Below are positions 52,328-57,080 of a stretch of 57,080 bases of DNA, in pieces. Origin of the DNA: Nitrospira sp. Its GTDB lineage: Bacteria; Nitrospirota; Nitrospiria; Nitrospirales; Nitrospiraceae. Numbering within the stretch: position 1 is the stretch's first letter; every line of letters begins with the position of its first letter. Location of the stretch: positions 1 to 57,080 of the forward strand of contig JAEURX010000070.1 in the NCBI GenBank assembly GCA_016788885.1. The letters are read 5' to 3'. The notes under the pieces were generated by a model that was given only the letters and a program-made list of their open reading frames with translations, was not told the origin of the DNA and searched no databases. Made by a program: the position numbers and the translations under genes.

Positions 52328-53587
52328 TCACAATGAGGTTCCCAACGCGCGTTCGAGTCGGGCCAGCGCAATGGAGAGGTCGGCCCGCACCTGGGCATAT
52401 TCGAGCTGCGTTTGCCGATACACCCGTTGCGCATCGAGCACGTCCAGGAGACTGGCTGCGCCATGCCGGAAGCTCGTGCGCGCCATTGTCAGCGTCTGCT
52501 CGGCCTGCTTCAGCAACCCGGTTTCGAAGACAGCCAGTTGTTCCTGCGCCGTGCGCACTTCCTGGGCATGTTGGGTGATGGCCTGCTCCAATTCCTGCTG
52601 AGCCCGCAGCCGCTCTGCGTCGGCGCGGTGTTTGGCGCCCAGGGCAGATTGAATTTCACCCTGCCGCCGGTACCAGAGGGGCAAGGGTACGGCCAGTCCG
52701 GCTGTGAGGGATTCATCGCCCGCTTCGCGATGGTAACTTCCGATGACGCTGACATTGGGCACGCGGGCCTCGCGCTCATAGCGCAACGTGTGGTCGGCCT
52801 GTTCTGCGAGTTTGCTCACACGCCGAACGGCCGGATGTCGCTCCACTGCTTGAGACACCAGTCCGTCGGCGGTGAGACCCTGCCTCGGCTTGTCAAAGTC
52901 GCCTTGAATGGAAAAGTCCTTCCCGAGTGAACCGGCGGTGAGGGTATTCAGCCTGGCTTTGGCGACCAGCAACGCATTGTTTGCACGGGCCACCTCCTTT
53001 TTGGCCTTCTGCACCTCGACCCCGGCTTTTACACTATCGAAGGAAGTCGCTTCGCCGGCCGACACGCGCGCCTGCACCGTTCGCAAGACCTCTTCAACAT
53101 TGGTGACATTCTGGGCAGCCAGTTCGACATCCCGCTGACCGAACAGCAGGTGATAGAAGGCGATTTTGACATCGGCGAGTAACGACAGGCGCGCGTCATC
53201 CAGAGCGGCGTTTGCCCCGGCCAGACCGGCATCTGCCGCTTCCTGGCGGGCCTGGCGCTTGCCCGTCCACTCAAGAGGTTGTTCCACGGTAAATGTTCGC
53301 TCGGTTACGTGCGTGCCGGTACTCGGGTCTCGAATCGCACCGCGCCCGGCAATGCCGGTGATGGAAGGATTGGGGTATGCACCGGCCGCAATCTGTTGCC
53401 CCTGGCTTTGTTTGACGTACCCTTCGGCACCGGCCAAGGTGGGATTGTGCTGGACGGCCAGACCGAGAATATCCGGCAAGGAATAGGCGGCGGTGCGAGG
53501 CGCTTCAGCCCAGGCGCCGTGGCCGCCCGCGAAGGGGACGATGGCCAAACTCATGCAGACCATGGATATGACGAATCGAGCAATCAT
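52328..53587 (-). CDS. czcC: TolC-family outer-membrane efflux protein (CzcC-type)
   Basis: A 419-residue outer-membrane channel with a signal peptide (MIARFVISMVCMSLAIVPFA) and two homologous helical halves (LGLAVQHNPTLAGAEGYVKQ, VSQAVERHPAVRRVSKLAEQ), characteristic of TolC-like trimers. It provides the exit duct for the CzcBA complex. GGAGGAGGCTCCCG precedes the ATG at 53587. First of the three efflux genes, 37 bases before the adaptor. Confidence 0.92.
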   Translation of the reverse strand: MIARFVISMVCMSLAIVPFAGGHGAWAEAPRTAAYSLPDILGLAVQHNPTLAGAEGYVKQSQGQQIAAGAYPNPSITGIAGRGAIRDPSTGTHVTERTFTVEQPLEWTGKRQARQEAADAGLAGANAALDDARLSLLADVKIAFYHLLFGQRDVELAAQNVTNVEEVLRTVQARVSAGEATSFDSVKAGVEVQKAKKEVARANNALLVAKARLNTLTAGSLGKDFSIQGDFDKPRQGLTADGLVSQAVERHPAVRRVSKLAEQADHTLRYEREARVPNVSVIGSYHREAGDESLTAGLAVPLPLWYRRQGEIQSALGAKHRADAERLRAQQELEQAITQHAQEVRTAQEQLAVFETGLLKQAEQTLTMARTSFRHGAASLLDVLDAQRVYRQTQLEYAQVRADLSIALARLERALGTSL

Positions 53588-53689
53588 CGGGAGCCTCCTC
53601 CGGTCGCAATCGGGCCACACCGGTCAATGGGAGAGGCCCAAGCCGGTGTGCGACTGCGAGCAGGATATGGGTGTCGGAACGGATGAAAG

Positions 53690-54181
53690 TTAGCCGAAGA
53701 GCGGCACAGGCGGCGCGCGCGCAGGAATGTCAGCAGCGAGAAGGGGGACGACCACGGTCGAATCGTCCTGTTCCACCGCCGGGTCACGGCGCTCAGGCAG
53801 GGGCAGGAAGTGTTGGGCGACGAACAACAGATGCGTGAGCAGGGGCTTCACGAGCTTGCGGTCGGTGGCATCGTTGAGCAGTGAGAAGCTCAGTTCGGGG
53901 TCAGCATGCCAAGCATGTGGAGTTTCCGCCGAGAGGGACAGCCCCGATCCTTGGCCCGGTGCATGGTGATGGGCATTGAGATGATCCCCGAATTCGCCCT
54001 CAAGGTCGGCCGAAAAGACCGTGTGCACGGCAGCCGCGTGGATATGACCGGCTTCGCCATGATGGGGATCCGTCTCGGGATGGATGTGGAAGAGCGGCAA
54101 GGCCAATAGCCACAGGACTGCCCATGCGCGAAGCATGTGGTCGAATCGGGGAAGTCTGTTGTGCATGGAACGCATGAGCAT
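53690..54181 (-). CDS. Exported His-rich protein heading the efflux operon (CzcI-like)
   Basis: A 163-residue protein with an N-terminal hydrophobic signal (MLRAWAVLWLLALPLF) followed by histidine clusters (HIHPETDPHHGEAGHIH, NAHHHAPG, HAWHADP), so it should bind metal in the periplasm. Small His-rich exported proteins such as CzcI precede czcCBA in several bacteria and influence metal sensing; the match is by position and composition, not by sequence family. Starts at 54181, 54175 or 54166 are all in frame. A 14-bp palindrome lies just upstream. Confidence 0.7.
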   Translation of the reverse strand: MLMRSMHNRLPRFDHMLRAWAVLWLLALPLFHIHPETDPHHGEAGHIHAAAVHTVFSADLEGEFGDHLNAHHHAPGQGSGLSLSAETPHAWHADPELSFSLLNDATDRKLVKPLLTHLLFVAQHFLPLPERRDPAVEQDDSTVVVPLLAADIPARAPPVPLFG

Positions 54182-54184
54182 AGC

Positions 54185-54198
54185 CGTCTACGTAGACG
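54185..54198. promoter_or_regulatory. 14-bp palindrome before the efflux operon (operator candidate)
   Basis: CGTCTACGTAGACG is a perfect palindrome, flanked by TAG and CTA, four bases upstream of the His-rich gene start. Read leftward a TTGATG hexamer lies about 25-35 bases upstream. The placement fits an operator for a metal-responsive repressor or activator, but no regulator gene is adjacent. Confidence 0.4.
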
Positions 54199-54797
54199 CT
54201 ATCACAGGGAGCGAAACACATCAAGAAGCGGCAGGAAGAGCGCAGGGGAGGCGGAAGGGAGGGCAGGGGAAGCAAGTGCAGTCCCGCGTGAGATCTTGTC
54301 GCCGGCTTGACCAATATTCATGATCGGGATAGCGTGCTCGATGTGAGTGAAGAATTGGGGTGGCTAAGGACGCTCCATGCGATGATGCGGCTGAGGCCGG
54401 CAAAGGGCGTGGATGATGGCGGAAGAGGAACAGGCATGCTGGCAGGGATGGCATGGCCAGCTGGTCCATTGATGCCGTCCGCTGGTTCGTCGGAATGCGC
54501 TTCACTAGCGTTTTGAGGGAGTGTTCGATTGAGAGACCTGACCGCATTTGGGAATGTGAGGCACTAGCAGGGCACGGGGGGCCGTGGTATTGCATATCGC
54601 TATCTCACCAGTTATTCTCCTGTCGAATGAATCATGGAACCATACTCCCAAGCAATGCGCTGCCTGGCAGATTGACAACCACTTCACAAATTAATGAAGC
54701 GATTTGTAACATTCTATTCTAGGCTCCTTTGACAGAGCTGGTAGGGAAAAACGAACAACCATTCAAAGCGCTCAACAGACCAAACTGTAAGGACAGT
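54199..54797. other. Gene-free region between efflux operon and hydrolase
   Basis: About 600 bases with no supported gene. An open frame at 54307-54516 has no ribosome site and no protein-like composition. From about 54590 on, composition turns AT-rich, matching the hydrolase gene. A perfect -35 hexamer TTGACA at 54672-54677 with an imperfect TGAAGC after 17 bases may be the hydrolase promoter. The change in base composition probably marks the edge of acquired DNA. Confidence 0.4.
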
Positions 54798-56147
54798 ATG
54801 GGACTAGTCATAACGCTGGTGCACGGGACATTTGGGCGATGGTCAGGATGGTTAGACAAAGACTCCTTGCTCTGCCGATCTCTTCAATCTTGCTTTCCTG
54901 GGAGTGTTCGACTCTGTTTGAATTTCAGGTGGTCAGGGCTGAATAGTCCTTACGCTCGTGAAAAAGCAGCAAAGAAGCTTCGCCAACATCTGCATGCAGT
55001 AATCGACGAATGTCCTGCGGACGTTCACATAGTCATAGGCCACAGTCATGGTGGAAATGTAGCGTTGTATGCCCTCAAGGACACGAGGCTGGCAGATAAA
55101 ATAGGTGGGGTAATCTGTCTCTCCACACCATTTTTGCACGCGACGCGAAGAGAGCTCGGTTTCCTACCTCCTGGGTCAGTGAAGACAGGACTTTTACTCT
55201 TATTTTGCACTCTCGGCTTGATCGTCGGATACTACCTAAATTGTTTTACACCAATCGATGTAATAGGGGAATTAGACCGGCCGTCATTTGTTCTGTGTAT
55301 TGTGGCTTTGACAGGGCCGATGTTCCTACTCCTATTTCTGTTTAAAATGTGGAGTAAGAATGCCGAAGGGCTATTAAATTTAATGTCCTATCCTCAGCTC
55401 CCTCCCCAAAAGGTATTTATTATACGTACACATGCAGATGAAGCGATGGGGTTGATTGCGAGTGGAAGCTTCTTGAGCTGGTTTAGCACAAGACCTCTGG
55501 CTCTACTATCTGGGTGGTACCTTTCATTACTTCAATTCGGCGATAGAATTGACACTAGCTTGCGGCGAATGGGCTTCTTCTTGATAAATTGGATTAGACT
55601 TCCCTTCTTATCTGGTGTAGCAACTATTGCTCTCTTTCCTCTGGTACCCGCCTCTTATTTCGTTGCTATGAACATCCCATCGCTGCAACAAGTTCAGATT
55701 GTTGATTGGATGATAGTTATGACACTTCTTTTGTGGGCGTACCTTTCTGTTCTTATATCTATCGGGATAGGTGGACGCAAAGGAATCTTTGACGTGTTCG
55801 AAGGAATCATCACTTTTATCCCAGGAATCATGTTGGCCCCTTTTCTTGTCTTTACTTCGATCTTTGCGATTTTTCCTCTCGGGATTAAACTGGCTTTATA
55901 CTATTCGTTCCTAGAGGTAACCGCAGAGCCAGTACCCCCTGGATCGTGGAATATTTATCAAGTCGAAGAGGATTCCAAAAAGACTTCTATGGAAGAGAAA
56001 GTAATGAAAGCTCATAAATTCGATAGAGCTGAGATCCAGTTGCTCCGACCTCCCGGCTTTCTTCATGCCAGCTATAGTAATCCGAGGGCAATAGAAAGTG
56101 TGACACGATGGATTCGTAATATAAGAGGCTTGCACGAACCGATCTGA
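54798..56147 (+). CDS. Membrane-anchored alpha/beta hydrolase-like protein, AT-rich
   Basis: A 449-residue protein. The N-terminal part has alpha/beta hydrolase features: VHGTFGRW (oxyanion hole region) and nucleophile elbow GHSHGG. Unusually, at least four to six hydrophobic segments follow (from about residue 130 on, e.g. TGLLLLFCTLGLIVGYYL, ALFPLVPASYFVAMN). A late HASYSN could supply a catalytic His. Codon use is clearly AT-richer than the rest of the window, indicating transfer, and an IS3 element follows at once. ATG 54798 has AAGGA upstream; a TTG at 54729 is an alternative. Substrate unknown; lipid or cell-wall ester is possible. Confidence 0.65.
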   Translation: MGLVITLVHGTFGRWSGWLDKDSLLCRSLQSCFPGSVRLCLNFRWSGLNSPYAREKAAKKLRQHLHAVIDECPADVHIVIGHSHGGNVALYALKDTRLADKIGGVICLSTPFLHATRRELGFLPPGSVKTGLLLLFCTLGLIVGYYLNCFTPIDVIGELDRPSFVLCIVALTGPMFLLLFLFKMWSKNAEGLLNLMSYPQLPPQKVFIIRTHADEAMGLIASGSFLSWFSTRPLALLSGWYLSLLQFGDRIDTSLRRMGFFLINWIRLPFLSGVATIALFPLVPASYFVAMNIPSLQQVQIVDWMIVMTLLLWAYLSVLISIGIGGRKGIFDVFEGIITFIPGIMLAPFLVFTSIFAIFPLGIKLALYYSFLEVTAEPVPPGSWNIYQVEEDSKKTSMEEKVMKAHKFDRAEIQLLRPPGFLHASYSNPRAIESVTRWIRNIRGLHEPI

Positions 56148-56243
56148 GGTTCTACCAGTAACGATCACGGACTCGTTATCCTGCTCCCCTTGAACTTGAG
56201 ACCACCTCTACGACATGGTCCTGAGTGGACCAAGGAGGTGGCG

Positions 56244-56570
56244 ATGACATCCGAATTCTCAGAACCCATTGAACGCTGGACGGCCAAGCGACGCGTGGCG
56301 TTGGTGGTCAGTATCCTGAAGGGCGAGACCTCCGTGGCCGAGGCCGCCCGCCAGCATGCGTTGACCGTGGCCGAGGTGGAGGACTGGCGGGAGAAGTTTC
56401 TGCTCGGCGCGGAGAACGCGCTCCGGAGTCGGCCACGCGACGAAGAGGCCGTGAAGGACGAGCAGATCCAGAAGCTGAAACAGAAGATCGGGGATCTCGT
56501 CCTCGACAATGATATCTTACGGGAGGCCTTGAAACCCTACCCTTTGGACCGCAAGACATCCGACGCGTGA
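56244..56570 (+). CDS. IS3-family transposase OrfA
   Basis: A 108-residue protein: helix-turn-helix in residues about 25-52 (TSVAEAARQHALTVAEVEDW) and a leucine zipper (QIQKLKQKIGDLVLDNDILR) for dimerisation. ATG 56244 follows AAGGAGGTGGCG. Its stop overlaps the start of orfB (GTGA), the typical IS3 arrangement that allows a programmed -1 frameshift to make the OrfAB transposase. Confidence 0.92.
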   Translation: MTSEFSEPIERWTAKRRVALVVSILKGETSVAEAARQHALTVAEVEDWREKFLLGAENALRSRPRDEEAVKDEQIQKLKQKIGDLVLDNDILREALKPYPLDRKTSDA

Positions 56571-57080
56571 CGGCCGCCGTCTCGGGTGTCTCAGAACGAC
56601 GAAGTTGTCAGGTGCTCGGCGTCAGTCGAGCGGGGCTGCATCGGCCGGCCGGGCCGGAGCGACGAGGGCGGAGAACCGAGCCGCCCTGGACCGAACGGCT
56701 TCACCAGCTGATCCAGCAGCATCCCACGTTCGGGTATCGCCGCCTGCAGGTGTTGCTACGATATCAGGGCGGGATGATCGTGAACCGTAAAGCGGTCTAT
56801 CGTGTGCTGAAACAGAAGAGGTGGTTCGTGCACCAACGCGTGACTACCCCACGTCCTCGTGTACAGGGCTGGGTCAGTCGGGCCAGTCGCAGTAACGAAC
56901 GGTGGGCCATGGATGTGACGCATATTCCCTGCGGCAAGACGGCTGGGCCCATCTGGCGGCGGTGATCGATTGTCATGATCGGGAAGTGATTGGGTACGAG
57001 TTCGCCTTGCGGAGTCGGGCGAAGGAGGCCGAGCGCGCCGTGGAAGCCGCCTGCCTGGCCCGGTTTGGGACGCTGCGGCC
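56567..57080 (+). pseudogene. IS3-family transposase OrfB, frameshifted and cut by window end
   Basis: The frame encodes an IS3 OrfB N-terminus (LHQLIQQHPTFGYRRLQVLL, RWAMDVTHIPCG with the first catalytic Asp of DDE). It stops at 56963-56965, but the continuation DGWAHLAAVIDCHDREVIGY is read in another frame from about 56934, so one base appears to be missing after GCGGCAA. Either this copy is inactive or the sequence has an error here. The remaining catalytic residues lie outside the window. Confidence 0.8.

Larger units (their letters stand above)
56190..57080 (+). mobile_element. IS3-family insertion sequence, left part (runs off window)
   Basis: Contains orfA and a frameshifted orfB in the usual overlapping order. 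The left end probably lies near 56190, where TTGAACTTGAGACCACC begins; the inverted-repeat partner is outside the window. It differs from the IS3 copy at the left edge of the window. Confidence 0.75.

Noticed and set aside
54307-54516. 69-codon open frame in the spacer before the hydrolase
   Set aside because: No ribosome site, no protein-like pattern, not near a plausible promoter.

Overview
The window is high-GC bacterial chromosome. Its gene content and protein style (IPT/TIG plus Ycf48-like secreted proteins, a dense set of response regulators, TPR and HDOD proteins, a Czc-type efflux system) suggest a Nitrospira-like member of the Nitrospirota. This is an inference from the look of the proteins; no marker gene such as rRNA is present. 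Both window edges carry IS3-family transposase genes, so the segment is bounded by mobile DNA.

Layout. 1-1500: IS3 end, a small AT-richer gene, a degraded RHS-repeat remnant and a compact two-gene module (RHH-like plus coiled-coil protein). 1749-5101: RidA protein, then an exported IPT/TIG-repeat protein joined to a Ycf48-like beta-propeller. 5125-15088: a long leftward housekeeping run read as valS-nadC-birA-coaX-grpE-dnaK-dnaJ-rsmE. 15278-22760: a tiny basic protein, a response regulator with a long helical tail, a HAD hydrolase convergent with a sirtuin, a PanE reductase fused to a molybdopterin-oxidoreductase-like domain, a MATE transporter, and a two-nuclease (Cas4-like plus DEDD) protein. 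22949-23227: tRNA-Ser(CGA) with a damaged second copy of its 3' end and perfect hairpins beside it, resembling an integration scar.

23508-35378 is the most distinctive part: a 3120-residue synthetase (fatty acyl-AMP ligase, ACP, C, A, PCP, C, A, PCP, TE) followed by a PvdE/SyrD-type ABC exporter and a 4'-phosphopantetheinyl transferase. Read together they form a self-contained lipodipeptide locus: activate a fatty acid, add two amino acids (specificity codes suggest a basic residue such as Lys, then Gly), release with an unusual Cys-nucleophile thioesterase, and export. I infer an N-acyl-Lys-Gly-like product; the true product is unknown.

35372-47807: tadA, an ECF sigma factor with its RskA-like anti-sigma factor, a glycosyltransferase-like protein, small TPR and acidic proteins, a thioredoxin-fold protein, an HDOD protein, a VIT1-type metal transporter, a SagB-type double nitroreductase, an unknown protein with an internal repeat, a glycine-zipper lipoprotein, a VanZ protein and a CheY. 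47997-54181: a divalent-metal efflux operon (His-rich protein, outer-membrane channel, adaptor, RND pump). 54182-57080: an AT-rich acquired stretch with a membrane alpha/beta hydrolase, then an IS3 element whose orfB carries a frameshift and runs off the window.
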